Positions 16,223 to 24,900 are shown, numbered from the stretch's first letter. The stretch is DNA of 64,000 bases from Fulvivirga lutea (GCF_017068455.1 NZ_CP070608.1:2895488-2959487); one strand, 5' to 3'. The notes: a model not told the origin generated them from the sequence alone. Program-made: numbers and translations.

Positions 16223-16560
16223 AAAACATAACTAGTGTTCAATGCTATGTTGGGTACCTTATTCCACAGTTGCTCGCGAAGAGCTCTGGCTTCATTTAGC
16301 GATTCTTTGCCCAGGTTAGTCACCGTATAAAGTCGCTTGCGCCTGCCCCCGCGTTCTTCAGTAGCACCACCAAACTCTGATTTAAGAAACCCCTTTTCTT
16401 CTAATCGTGTGAGTGCGGTATGCAATGCCCCCCTACTTAAAGATCGCTTCATTTCATTTTGTATTTCTTCCTGGATGCGAGTACCATACGCCTCATCTTG
16501 TAGAATTAATACCGCCAGAAGCACGATCTCCTGAAATTCACCTAAATATGTACCTTTCAT
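16219..16560 (-). CDS. PadR-family transcriptional regulator
   Basis: A 113-residue protein with the PadR winged helix: LGEFQEIVLLAVLILQDEAYGTRIQEEI, then SRGALHTALTRLEEKGFLKSE, then RGGRRKRLYTVTNLG. It is short and lacks the long C-terminal dimerisation domain of classic PadR, like the PadR partners of FtsX permeases in this phylum. It is the first gene of a two-gene operon with the permease. Direct repeats upstream are candidate binding sites. Confidence 0.9.
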   Translation of the reverse strand: MKGTYLGEFQEIVLLAVLILQDEAYGTRIQEEIQNEMKRSLSRGALHTALTRLEEKGFLKSEFGGATEERGGRRKRLYTVTNLGKESLNEARALREQLWNKVPNIALNTSYVL

Positions 16561-16584
16561 AGTCTGTTAATTATGCTATAGACC

Positions 16585-16632
16585 ATTTGTTTCTTAAATG
16601 GATGCATAAAGATAGAATTATTTGTTTCTTAA
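16585..16632. promoter_or_regulatory. direct repeats upstream of padR, candidate operator/promoter
   Basis: ATTTGTTTCTTAA occurs at 16585-16597 and 16620-16632, 35 bp apart and just upstream of the padR start at 16560. Between them the minus strand reads TATCTTTATG, which loosely resembles a TAnnTTTG -7 element. Perfect 13-mers flanking a promoter suggest autoregulation; no experimental support. Confidence 0.4.
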
Positions 16633-16662
16633 TTGAAGACTTTGTGAAAATGTTGCTTGTCT

Positions 16663-16709
16663 CTGGTTTCTAGCCGCTTGATTACCAGTAACAAGTAACT
16701 AGAAACCAG
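16663..16709. repeat. REP-like inverted repeat downstream of dnaE2
   Basis: Perfect 11-bp arms CTGGTTTCTAG (16663-16673) and CTAGAAACCAG (16699-16709) enclose a 25-base centre. It begins 9 bp beyond the end of the dnaE2 gene and shares the words CTGGTTTCT and CCAGCAAC with the repeat on the other side of dnaE2 (19698-19783). It may act as a terminator or as a REP element. Confidence 0.6.
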
Positions 16710-16717
16710 CAACAAGT

Positions 16718-19696
16718 TTACAACTCAAGTTCCCCTCCGGCATTTACCGAATACCTCGGATCATCGATATACCGCTCCTTCTCCATCATTATCACTTCGA
16801 TAGATGGAAAATCATATTCTTCTACCACCTTTCCGGTGATAGTGTAAACTCCACGCCCTCTAAAAGGCCAGCGTTCAACTGATGGCGGGAAATGTACGGT
16901 ATCAATAAAATTGCCTTCTAAATCTATAAATGTGCCAAAGTTCATGCGCTTACCATTCGATGTGCTGGTGTTTTTGATGGCAATCAGATAACCCAAAATA
17001 GTGACCACCTTACCTACTTGCTTCTTTAAATCGCGCATACAAAAGGTGCTCTTAAATTCACCTTGCAAAAGACTAAACGGATTGGACAATGGAAAACCTA
17101 TTAACTCCATTTCATCAAAGGCATCTTCCATTAAATCAATACTTAGCTTAGGTATCGTAAGTCGCTTATAATCAACCTTAAATAGCGGAGTATCAGGAGT
17201 AGACTTCTTAGTGTTGCCCAGTAAAAAATGAGCTCGCCAAAGCAGTTCTTTTTTATTAATTCCTGTAAACCTAAACCCTCCGATTCGTATTAAAATAATT
17301 AGCTGTTCAAGCGATATTACCACTCTTCTAATTACATCTTCCAGGTCACTAAATTCTCCGCCCCGCTGCCGTTCAGCTACTATTCGATCAATTACTTTTT
17401 CTTCCAGGTCTTTCACCAGCCAGAATCCTAAATAGATATCCTTACCATAAATGGCCGTTGCATGATGGCTTTTGTTCACACAAGGGGGAAATATTTCAGC
17501 GCCATGCATGCGTGCTTCATGCACGTACAACTCTACCCTGTAAAATCCACCGCCATTGTTAATGGTAGCCACCATGTACTCTAGCGGGTAATATGCTTTT
17601 AAAAATAAGCTCTGGTAACTTTCTACCGCATAAGAGGCTGAATGGCCTTTAGCAAAGGCATAGCCGGCAAAGCTTTCGATCTGGCGCCATACATCTGCGG
17701 TAATATCGCGCTCATAGCCCTTTTCTAAGCAGTTACTAAAGAACTTCTCTTTTACTCGTTGAAACTCCTCCCTTGACCTAAACTTGCCGGACATTCCTCT
17801 CCGCAATACATCTGCTTCCCCTAAATCTAACCCCGCAAAGTGGTGCGCTACTTTAATTACATCTTCCTGATACACCATTATGCCATACGTATCCGGCATT
17901 ATCTTTTGCAGTACGGGGTGAGCGTCATTTCTGCGTTCGGGCTCTCTAAATCGTACAATGTACTGGCGCATCATACCGGATTTAGCTACTCCGGGGCGTA
18001 TAATAGAGCTGGCAGCCACTAACCCTAAATACTCATCGGCCCGAAGTTTTTTTAATAGCATGCGCATGGCAGGAGATTCCACATAAAAGCAGCCGATGGC
18101 TTGTGCCTCGCGCAGAAGCTCTTTTATGCGAGGGTCTTTCTTTAGCGGTTTAAAGTCATGGATGTCTATTTCCGGATCATCAGGACAGTTTTTCTTAATC
18201 AGTGCCAGGCAATCTTTGATCTTGCCCAATCCCCGTTGCGCCAGGATGTCGAACTTGTACAGGCCTACATCTTCGGCAATGTGCATATCAAAGTGGGTAG
18301 TTGGAAAACCCTTAGGCGGCAGGCTGGTAGCCGTAAAGTACTGAATGGGCTTATTTGCAATTAACACCCCACCAGCATGGATACTCAAATGATTAGGCAA
18401 ATCGGCAATATATGTTGCGTATTTTAAAACTAACCGCCCCATTTCGTCAGGTGGTTCCCTTCCTTCTATGAGCTTGTCAATTTCATGAGGTGGCAGGCCA
18501 AAAACCTTGCCCAGCTCCCGTATGGCGGCCTTTTGCTTAAACGTGTTGAAGGTAGCCAAAAGAGCCACTCCGTTCGGTGATTTCTTATTGAAGAACTCAA
18601 AAATAAAGCGTGTAACATCATCACGGTCTCGCGATGAAAAATCGATATCAAAGTCAGGAGGGTTTTGCCTGTACAGGTTAATAAACCGCTCAAAATACAA
18701 ATCCAGATCGATGGGATCTACATCTGTAATGCGCAATAAATAAGCTACAACGCTATTGGCGCCACTTCCCCTACCTACATAGTAATACTTCTTCTTACGG
18801 GCATAATTGATGATTTTGCAGTTGATAAGAAAGTAGGAAACAAACTGCTTTTGTTTGATGATCTGCAACTCTTTGACCAGCCTGCGCATGATTTTAATGC
18901 CCCTTTGCGGATACCTGTAAGGCATACCTCGCAAGCAAAGCCTCCTTAAAAGCTTAAAATCCTGTTTTTCAGAGCCTGTGTAGGTTTTCAGGTTTTGTGG
19001 GATGTCGGTATAAAAATCAAAGTGAATATGACATTGATTGAGTAGTTTGTTAGCATTTTCTACCAGGTAAGGGTAATCAGCATAGATTGAGTTAAACTGA
19101 TCTGGCGATAGAAAGAGGTCATCTTTACTGCCTTCTTCGGCCTTTGGGAGCTTACTAAGTAAGGTGTTGTTATCTATAGCGCGGAGTAGCCTGTGAGTGT
19201 TGAAATCGCGCTTATGGCGGAAACTGATGGAGGGCATTGCCACCAGCTTTTCAGGATTCCTTTTCCATTCGGAAGACCATAATTTAGGTAAATCAGCCTG
19301 ACGAATGCCTATAAATTCGTTCTCATTAAGCGTGTAGTTAGCTGCTTTTGCAAATGGATAAATGATAAATACATGCTGAAAAACCGGGGCTCTTGGCGGT
19401 ATCGGTCTCTCCTGATGCAAATGGTATGAGAGAAATTCGTTCAGTTCCTGAAAGCCCTCATTGTTTTTAGCCAGACACACAAATTGCTGGTCAGCACCGT
19501 TTCTAAAATCAATTCCCAATACAGGCTTTACATTATATTTTTGAGCTTCTCGAACTAAAATAAGGCTCCCTGAAGTAGCGTTGATATCAGTAAGTGCCAT
19601 TGTTGACAATCCGTAATACTGCGCCTGGGCAAGCAACTCTTTCGGGCTAATTACTCCGTATTTGAAGCTGTAATATGTATGTGTGTTGATGTACAT
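16718..19696 (-). CDS. dnaE2: second DNA polymerase III alpha subunit (error-prone DnaE2/ImuC type)
   Basis: A 992-residue C-family polymerase. The N-terminal PHP domain starts with THTYYSFKYG but has Asn where the first metal-binding His of replicative DnaE normally stands. The palm carries GRGSGANSVVAYLL and PDFDIDFSSRDRDDV with the catalytic aspartates, then helix-hairpin-helix and an OB domain (VTILGYLIAI, about residues 880-970). It lacks the long C-terminal tau-binding region of replicative DnaE. Together with the adjacent dinB it matches the inducible mutagenesis pair of many bacteria, performing lesion bypass after DNA damage. The REP-like sequence between the two genes leaves co-transcription open. 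Confidence 0.85.
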   Translation of the reverse strand: MYINTHTYYSFKYGVISPKELLAQAQYYGLSTMALTDINATSGSLILVREAQKYNVKPVLGIDFRNGADQQFVCLAKNNEGFQELNEFLSYHLHQERPIPPRAPVFQHVFIIYPFAKAANYTLNENEFIGIRQADLPKLWSSEWKRNPEKLVAMPSISFRHKRDFNTHRLLRAIDNNTLLSKLPKAEEGSKDDLFLSPDQFNSIYADYPYLVENANKLLNQCHIHFDFYTDIPQNLKTYTGSEKQDFKLLRRLCLRGMPYRYPQRGIKIMRRLVKELQIIKQKQFVSYFLINCKIINYARKKKYYYVGRGSGANSVVAYLLRITDVDPIDLDLYFERFINLYRQNPPDFDIDFSSRDRDDVTRFIFEFFNKKSPNGVALLATFNTFKQKAAIRELGKVFGLPPHEIDKLIEGREPPDEMGRLVLKYATYIADLPNHLSIHAGGVLIANKPIQYFTATSLPPKGFPTTHFDMHIAEDVGLYKFDILAQRGLGKIKDCLALIKKNCPDDPEIDIHDFKPLKKDPRIKELLREAQAIGCFYVESPAMRMLLKKLRADEYLGLVAASSIIRPGVAKSGMMRQYIVRFREPERRNDAHPVLQKIMPDTYGIMVYQEDVIKVAHHFAGLDLGEADVLRRGMSGKFRSREEFQRVKEKFFSNCLEKGYERDITADVWRQIESFAGYAFAKGHSASYAVESYQSLFLKAYYPLEYMVATINNGGGFYRVELYVHEARMHGAEIFPPCVNKSHHATAIYGKDIYLGFWLVKDLEEKVIDRIVAERQRGGEFSDLEDVIRRVVISLEQLIILIRIGGFRFTGINKKELLWRAHFLLGNTKKSTPDTPLFKVDYKRLTIPKLSIDLMEDAFDEMELIGFPLSNPFSLLQGEFKSTFCMRDLKKQVGKVVTILGYLIAIKNTSTSNGKRMNFGTFIDLEGNFIDTVHFPPSVERWPFRGRGVYTITGKVVEEYDFPSIEVIMMEKERYIDDPRYSVNAGGELEL

Positions 19697-19697
19697 T

Positions 19698-19783
19698 AGT
19701 TGCTGGTTACTGGTTTCTCGTAACTGGTTACTGGTTCAATTAGTGTTCTACTAGCTGCCAGCAACCAGAGACGAGCAACTAGC
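19698..19783. repeat. REP-like repeats between dinB and dnaE2
   Basis: The gap holds repeated words GCTGGTTACTGGTTTCTCG, TAACTGGTTACTGG and the partly complementary CCAGCAACCAGAGACGAGC, making an imperfect stem-loop. It is related to the inverted repeat at 16663-16709, so dnaE2 is bracketed by the same element family. Confidence 0.55.
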
Positions 19784-19791
19784 GACTAATA

Positions 19792-21006
19792 TTAAGCTCT
19801 CCTATTCGCCAAAAGCGGTGGCGGTTCTCCTGTAAAGGGGTTAAACCTGCTGATAGTTTTCGCTTCAATGCCTGCAGCGCGCATTACTTTTCGGTCTCCA
19901 TGTTTATCTCTAATCTTATCCATAGCATGGTATAGATTGATCATCTCTGTAGCATCTTCAAATAAATTGATCTGATACCCTCCATTCACTAAATGGCTAA
20001 ACCTCACACCTATCAGGCGCACGAGTAATCGCTTATTATAAAGCTTATCGAACAGCTCCAGCACCTTAGGAATAAGCATATGATCTGCAGACGTGTAAGG
20101 AACCCTGTTCTGCAATGTGTAAGTATTGAAATCAGAGTAACGGACTTTCACCGTTACACACGAAGTAAGCTTCTGCCCCCTACGCAACTGAAAAGCCAGA
20201 TTTTCGGCCATCGCCAGCATAATGGCTTTGAGTTTTACTATATCAGTTGTGTCACGATCAAAGGTGCGTTCTGTGGAAATAGACTTGCGTTCGGAATAAG
20301 GCTCTACAATGGAATTATCAATACCATTGGCTTTGCGCCAGATAGAAATGCCATTCTTGCCTAATACCTTTTCCATCAACTCCACAGGCATTTGCTGAAT
20401 TGTTTCAATGCGTTTGATACCCAAACCACATAGTACCTGAAAAGTCTTATCACCAATCATGGGTATTTTCTTTACGGAGAGTGGCGCCAGAAAAGACTTT
20501 TCAAAACCATAATCCACTTTTAATTGATTATCCGGTTTAGCCTCGCCAGTGGCTATTTTAGAAACAGTTTTGTTTTCCGATAAACCAAAAGAAATGGGAA
20601 GTCCGGTTTCTTTCGTAATCTTTTGCCGAAGCTCCGAAGCCATTTTATAACTATTAAAGAATTTATCCATGCCAGTAAGGTCAGCATAGAATTCATCGAT
20701 AGAAGTTTTCTCATAGATGGGCACCTCTTCTTTGACAATAGCCGTTACTTCTTCTGACTTTTTACTGTACGTCATAGAGTTGCCTTTAATCTGAATGGCC
20801 TCGGGACAAAGCTGTTTGGCCAGCTTCATAGGCATAGCAGAATGCACTCCAAACTTCCGGGCTTCGTAGCTGCAGGAAGCTACTACCCCACGATCCGTTA
20901 CTCCTCCAATAAGTATCGGTTTTCCTATCAAGCGACTGTCAATCAATCGCTCACACGACACGAAAAAAGTGTCTAAATCAAGATGTAAAATAGAGCGATT
21001 TTCCAT
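19792..21006 (-). CDS. dinB: DNA polymerase IV (Y family)
   Basis: A 404-residue Y-family polymerase with LHLDLDTFFVSCE (metal aspartates), SIDEFYADLTG (catalytic Asp-Glu), SFGLSENKTVSKIA, a helix-hairpin-helix region (KIPMIGDKTFQVLCGLGI) and the little-finger domain. Near the end QINLF matches a beta-clamp binding motif. It performs translesion synthesis. It lies upstream of dnaE2 on the same strand. The promoter region carries TTACTAA repeats that look like a damage-response operator. Catalytic residues are intact, so this is an active DinB rather than a degenerate ImuB. Confidence 0.9.
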   Translation of the reverse strand: MENRSILHLDLDTFFVSCERLIDSRLIGKPILIGGVTDRGVVASCSYEARKFGVHSAMPMKLAKQLCPEAIQIKGNSMTYSKKSEEVTAIVKEEVPIYEKTSIDEFYADLTGMDKFFNSYKMASELRQKITKETGLPISFGLSENKTVSKIATGEAKPDNQLKVDYGFEKSFLAPLSVKKIPMIGDKTFQVLCGLGIKRIETIQQMPVELMEKVLGKNGISIWRKANGIDNSIVEPYSERKSISTERTFDRDTTDIVKLKAIMLAMAENLAFQLRRGQKLTSCVTVKVRYSDFNTYTLQNRVPYTSADHMLIPKVLELFDKLYNKRLLVRLIGVRFSHLVNGGYQINLFEDATEMINLYHAMDKIRDKHGDRKVMRAAGIEAKTISRFNPFTGEPPPLLANRRA

Positions 21007-21007
21007 G

Positions 21008-21041
21008 TTACTAAATTACTAATTATTTTAGTATTACTAAA
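21008..21041. promoter_or_regulatory. TTACTAA repeats with palindrome upstream of dinB, candidate SOS-type operator
   Basis: TTACTAA occurs at 21008, 21016 and 21034, and TTTAGTATTACTAAA (21027-21041) is a palindrome with 7-bp arms around one base. The cluster begins directly at the dinB start codon. In Bacteroidota dinB/dnaE2 pairs are commonly governed by LexA-like repressors; this site is a plausible target, by inference. The rest of the 313-bp gap to 21320 holds AT-rich sequence and a probable promoter for the rightward gene. Confidence 0.5.
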
Positions 21042-21221
21042 TATATTAGCTTAATTAAGATCATTTACCCCCTCTCCCAGTAGTAAATTTTCACATCCCT
21101 ACGGTGGGGGAGGAAAAGAGCCAAAAACACTGTTTAAAGCATAACATGCTATAATACAGACAGTTAACCCCTCTTTTGTAAACAGGTGATTTATAGTTGG
21201 TTGGAAAATTATTTTAAAATA

Positions 21222-21249
21222 TTTGTGCATTTTTACACTATTATATTTG
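21222..21249 (+). promoter_or_regulatory. candidate Bacteroidota promoter for the 81-aa gene
   Basis: TTTG at 21222-21225 and TATATTTG at 21242-21249 match the -33 TTTG and -7 TAnnTTTG elements of Bacteroidota, though the 16-base gap is a little short. The gene start is 70 bp downstream. Confidence 0.4.
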
Positions 21250-21319
21250 CATATATTATTCTATATACATATAATTACATCATAATTCATTTTTTAATAG
21301 TGCAATAACACACAATATT

Positions 21320-21565
21320 ATGAGCGAGTTTGAGAAAAAAAGAATCGACAGAGAGTTTCAACTTTTTACAGCAAGAAACTTTGAGAACCCTAAGCGTTGC
21401 AAAAACCTCGATCAGATCAGGTTCTACGTGCAGGAGTTAAGCGCTAAAGTGGAAGAATTTAAAAGCAGGTTTAACTATGTGCCTTCTAAGGCCTATACCC
21501 TACTCACTCAGTACAACCAGATTCAGAATAAAATGGTATTCGCTGAGTTTAAGAATGCTTACTAA
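21320..21565 (+). CDS. small conserved-looking cytoplasmic protein, 81 aa
   Basis: An 81-residue charged helical protein (MSEFEKKRIDREFQLFTARNF, then NLDQIRFYVQELSAKVEEFK and AYTLLTQYNQIQNKMV). No known motif or signal peptide was seen. A promoter-like sequence precedes it and a second small gene follows by 24 bp on the same strand, which supports both being real. Function unknown. Confidence 0.6.
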   Translation: MSEFEKKRIDREFQLFTARNFENPKRCKNLDQIRFYVQELSAKVEEFKSRFNYVPSKAYTLLTQYNQIQNKMVFAEFKNAY

Positions 21566-21589
21566 AAAATGGTTCGGACAACCAGATAA

Positions 21590-21814
21590 ATGAGATATGT
21601 CCCCTCACCTATTAAAATGCGCTATAGTTTCATCTATAGCGCTACTGCTAACCCTTCAGGCAGGATGCAGTATCACAAAATCATTCCGGGTAAATCCAAA
21701 GTCAGAATTACCAGAACAGAATTTATCGAAGCGTTCAACACGCTCGAAATCCTTGCGCTAAAACCTATCCAGGAAAAGAACTCACCTGTATTCCAGTTGG
21801 AGTTCTATGTGTAG
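21590..21814 (+). CDS. small protein of unknown function, 74 aa
   Basis: A 74-residue basic protein containing SFIYSATANPSGRMQYHKI, then KVRITRTEFIEAFNTLEI. It probably forms a two-gene unit with the 81-aa gene just upstream. It converges on the next gene with only 6 bp between stop codons. A shorter product from the ATG at codon 10 is possible. No family recognised. Confidence 0.5.
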   Translation: MRYVPSPIKMRYSFIYSATANPSGRMQYHKIIPGKSKVRITRTEFIEAFNTLEILALKPIQEKNSPVFQLEFYV

Positions 21815-21820
21815 TGCTAA

Positions 21821-22375
21821 TTAAGGATTGTATTTATTATACACATCAAGTGCTTCGAGCATCTTTGCTCTATTACCGGCTGAGTTATTATCATTTTCAA
21901 TTTCAGATAATACCAGCATACTCGCTTCATTATCCTTTAAATCTTCTTTAAGATTTTCAAGTGTCATTTGCTTAAATTCCCCTCCCGGTTTTTGATAGTA
22001 ATAGGCAAACTCGCCAATACCTACAGCATTACTCCCACCAAACATACCTTCATAGCCAGAGCCCTCCGGCTTGTTTTGTGTTCTTCTACCGGAATAGGCA
22101 CACACCTTTTCTCCGTGAACCCTCCTTAAATACATTGATGGCCCCGGCTCAGACTTCAGGTAATAATCATCTTTATCAATAAAGTACTTTACGTCTTTGT
22201 ATTTGTACCGATCTCTCTTCACCTGAAAGTAACTGCGCTTATCTTCATGCCGCAGGGCATTTGTTTTTATCACCTCTCCATTCTCCAATCCTAATTCATA
22301 CTTATATTTCTTTTGAGCTACTAACTGAATGTTAACAGCAGAAATTAAAATAATCAAGTAAACTAATTTTTTCAT
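21821..22375 (-). CDS. secreted protein of unknown function
   Basis: From ATG 22375 the protein is 184 residues with a signal peptide (MKKLVYLIILISAVNIQLVAQ). The mature part has KYKYELGLENGEVIKTNALRHEDKRSYFQVKRDRYKYKDVKYFIDKDDYYLK, then a Gly/Ser-rich loop and an acidic C-terminal helix. I do not recognise a family. The frame extends 17 codons upstream, but that would bury the signal peptide. It is 25 bp downstream of the rhodanese gene on the same strand and may be co-transcribed with it. Confidence 0.65.
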   Translation of the reverse strand: MKKLVYLIILISAVNIQLVAQKKYKYELGLENGEVIKTNALRHEDKRSYFQVKRDRYKYKDVKYFIDKDDYYLKSEPGPSMYLRRVHGEKVCAYSGRRTQNKPEGSGYEGMFGGSNAVGIGEFAYYYQKPGGEFKQMTLENLKEDLKDNEASMLVLSEIENDNNSAGNRAKMLEALDVYNKYNP

Positions 22376-22400
22376 GAATAGACTATTTATGATTTTAAAA

Positions 22401-22778
22401 CTATTTATATCCGTTATACCCCACACCTAACTCATAAATCTCCGTGAAGCCTGCTGCCTTTAATTGAGCCATAGCTTTAGAACTTCTTCCACCGGCAGCA
22501 CAGTATACAGCCAATGGCTTGGCTTTATCAAGCTGCGATTCACAGGTTTTCAGGAATTCTGCTGACTGAAAATCAATATTGACAGCTCCATCGATAAATC
22601 CTCTGGAATATTCTTCTGGTGTTCTTACATCAACTAACTGAACGTTTTCGTTTTTAATTACCTGATTGAATTCTTCCAGGCTCAATCTTTTTGATACCGT
22701 TTCATTCTGGTTAGTATCCGCAGGTTTTGAGTTGCATGAAAAGGCGATGAGTGTAATCAGTATTATGTTCTTTATCAT
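22401..22778 (-). CDS. rhodanese-domain lipoprotein
   Basis: A 125-residue protein: lipobox signal (IILITLIAFSC), then a single rhodanese domain with LVDVRTPEEYSRGFIDGAVNID and the active-site loop VYCAAGGRSSKA, whose cysteine would carry a persulfide. It is likely membrane-anchored on the periplasmic side. Two base pairs separate it from the DUF6340-like gene upstream, so they are probably one operon. The sulfur acceptor is unknown. Confidence 0.85.
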   Translation of the reverse strand: MIKNIILITLIAFSCNSKPADTNQNETVSKRLSLEEFNQVIKNENVQLVDVRTPEEYSRGFIDGAVNIDFQSAEFLKTCESQLDKAKPLAVYCAAGGRSSKAMAQLKAAGFTEIYELGVGYNGYK

Positions 22779-22780
22779 TA

Positions 22781-23824
22781 TTAATTCATTTGGTCCTGAG
22801 CTCTTTGCTCCTGTCTTATTCTGTTCTTCAAAGTTGAGGAATATTGGCGAGCATCTTTATTACCATAGGTAACATATGCCTTTTGGGCCCAATCCTGTGC
22901 TAAATCCATTTCACCCAGTACTTCGTACGCAATGGCTACATTATAGGCTAGCTTGCCAGCTTCTTTGTCTGCAGAGCCACTAATACCACTTTCCCACATA
23001 TCAGCAGCCTCCTGCCATTTGCCCACATCTGCTAAGCGAGAGCCTCTTTCCAGTTCAGGGGCTTTCTTTGACTTCCCGTAAAATGTTCTTGAAATTCGAA
23101 TGGGCATGGGTGCAATTTTAAATGCATAATCCCTGCCTGCTTGTCTACCCAAGTATCTGGTGGCATCGCCTTTAGAGATTAATGAGGCCAATGCCTCCTT
23201 TTTAGAAGCTCCTGCGGCAGTCCATGTATTGGTTTCTCTGATCAATTGCTGGTCAACTATGCTTTTAGCGGCAGGATCATACAACCGGATGCCTATGCTC
23301 AGATTACCTACACCTTCTGCATAAAACTCATCCACCTCAACTTCTCTTTTATTTTCCCCTTCACCAACGGTTTTCTTTACCTTTCTCACGCCATCAGTAA
23401 TAATAAAATCAGAATCAAATATTTCTAATGCCACCATTGCTTCTGAGTTATACTGATCGCACATCTGCTTCACCTTCACCCAAGGAAGTTGATCTGGAAA
23501 GGCTGCCGTTATACTATTTCCATCAAGTCGCTGCTCAGCAATTCTTGTTGAAAACCTTGGTGAGTATGAAAGTTGGGTTTGAAATGCATTCATCATTTCC
23601 TGTGCTCCTGCTTTATCTTCTCCAGGCAGCTCACCGGTTAAAACTCCTTCTAAAATATTGATGGCATCTTTTTCGAATTTTGACCGATCAACAATTAAAA
23701 GGCTATTTACATAACTTGGAAATGTGATTTCTGCCGGTCGCATCGAATTCATTGTTACAGTTCGTGTTCCTGAACAACCAACTGATAATACAAGGGCTAT
23801 AAGTAGGTATTTTGTAAGTTTCAT
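22781..23824 (-). CDS. DUF6340-like lipoprotein
   Basis: A 347-residue lipoprotein (YLLIALVLSVGC lipobox). Residues 25-250 form an alpha/beta domain with PSYVNSLLIVDRS and a MVALEIFDSDFII strand; residues 265-330 form TPR-like helices (GKWQEAADMWESGI, LAYNVAIAYEVLGEMDLAQDWAQKAY). This resembles the DUF6340 lipoproteins of Bacteroidota, function unknown. First gene of a probable operon with the rhodanese lipoprotein and perhaps the secreted protein after it. Confidence 0.7.
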   Translation of the reverse strand: MKLTKYLLIALVLSVGCSGTRTVTMNSMRPAEITFPSYVNSLLIVDRSKFEKDAINILEGVLTGELPGEDKAGAQEMMNAFQTQLSYSPRFSTRIAEQRLDGNSITAAFPDQLPWVKVKQMCDQYNSEAMVALEIFDSDFIITDGVRKVKKTVGEGENKREVEVDEFYAEGVGNLSIGIRLYDPAAKSIVDQQLIRETNTWTAAGASKKEALASLISKGDATRYLGRQAGRDYAFKIAPMPIRISRTFYGKSKKAPELERGSRLADVGKWQEAADMWESGISGSADKEAGKLAYNVAIAYEVLGEMDLAQDWAQKAYVTYGNKDARQYSSTLKNRIRQEQRAQDQMN

Positions 23825-23942
23825 GAGCTTAGGATTGAATTAAAACATAAGTTACTAAAATTTATGAATGTCTCTATTTCAAAATCCAAGCCAAGTTCTT
23901 ATTCTTTTTTGAATAAAATAGGCTTCTTTACGTTTTTAAGCT

Positions 23943-24245
23943 TTGAGATACTATATAATCATATTAATTTTTATCGTGAGCCTGTTTGCGGGCTGCAATA
24001 GTAATAAATACACTGTTGTAAAGCACGTGAAGCCTGTTAACTACAACAGGTCATATAATCGTAAAAAAGATAAGCGTAAGAAACGCGTCAAGTATGTACG
24101 GGTAAAGATTTTGAAAAAATCGGCAGAAGTTAAACCTGCCAAGGAGAAAAGTGTTAAAAAGAAGAAGTCAGTAAAATCTGATTCATTAGCCACCGATGAA
24201 CTAGCAGCGCCAGTAAATGAAACAGACAGCACAGGATCATTTTAA
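23943..24245 (+). CDS. small basic lipoprotein (TTG start)
   Basis: The frame opens with TTG 23943 and encodes 100 residues: a hydrophobic signal (RYYIIILIFIVSLFAGC) with lipobox cysteine, then a very Lys/Arg-rich stretch (KKDKRKKRVKYVRVKILKK) and an acidic tail. The lipobox strongly supports translation despite the non-ATG start. It overlaps the next gene by 29 bp in another frame, so the two are coupled. The basic region could bind nucleic acid or envelope polymers; no family is recognised. Confidence 0.6.
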   Translation: MRYYIIILIFIVSLFAGCNSNKYTVVKHVKPVNYNRSYNRKKDKRKKRVKYVRVKILKKSAEVKPAKEKSVKKKKSVKSDSLATDELAAPVNETDSTGSF

Positions 24246-24900
24246 TCATGCCATAGCACTTTGTAGAAATAAGCAATTTGAAGATGCTATCGAGCATTTT
24301 AATGCAGCTATTCACTTACAACCCTCTGAAACAGACTTTTTATACAATCGTGGGAAAGCGTACCTGAAACTCAGAAAGCTTGACCTTGCTTTGATAGATT
24401 TTAATTCTATTATCGACATACAACCTAATAATCCATACTATTTAAGCGAACGAGCGGTTGTTTTGCATCTGAATGGTGATAATAAATCTGCATTGGCGGA
24501 CCTGGACAGGGCAGCAGAATTGGAACCCAATAAACCTTACAGGTATTCCAGTAGAGCGTATATTAAGGAGAAAGCCGGTGATATTGAAGGCGCCATTGCA
24601 GATTATGAGCGATGCATTGAGTTAGACCCTCAAGATGCAATAGCATACAATAACAAAGGACTGGCAGAGGAAAAACTTGGATACATCGAACGATCTAAAA
24701 AGAGCTTCAAAACTGCAGATGAACTGGATACGCAAAGTAATAATGTTACCGTAACATCAGATAGTAATGCCGTAGAAGAGACAGATAAAACCAACTTATC
24801 AACCAAAGATTATCTTTCAACACTTAAATCTCTTGCCACAGATAAAAGTGAGAGAAATTCCTTTAAGAAGTATTTAAAAAGCTTATTTAAAAAGAGTTGA
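24217..24900 (+). CDS. tetratricopeptide repeat protein
   Basis: A 227-residue cytoplasmic protein with four or five TPR units covering residues 5-170, for example QFEDAIEHFNAAIHLQPSE, DLALIDFNSIIDIQPNN, NKSALADLDRAAELEPNK and DIEGAIADYERCIELDPQD, followed by a polar tail ending in a basic helix (KKYLKSLFKKS). It serves as a protein-interaction scaffold; the partner is unknown. It lies between the lipoprotein and a glycosyltransferase, overlapping both, so the three genes form one operon. Confidence 0.85.
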   Translation: MKQTAQDHFNHAIALCRNKQFEDAIEHFNAAIHLQPSETDFLYNRGKAYLKLRKLDLALIDFNSIIDIQPNNPYYLSERAVVLHLNGDNKSALADLDRAAELEPNKPYRYSSRAYIKEKAGDIEGAIADYERCIELDPQDAIAYNNKGLAEEKLGYIERSKKSFKTADELDTQSNNVTVTSDSNAVEETDKTNLSTKDYLSTLKSLATDKSERNSFKKYLKSLFKKS

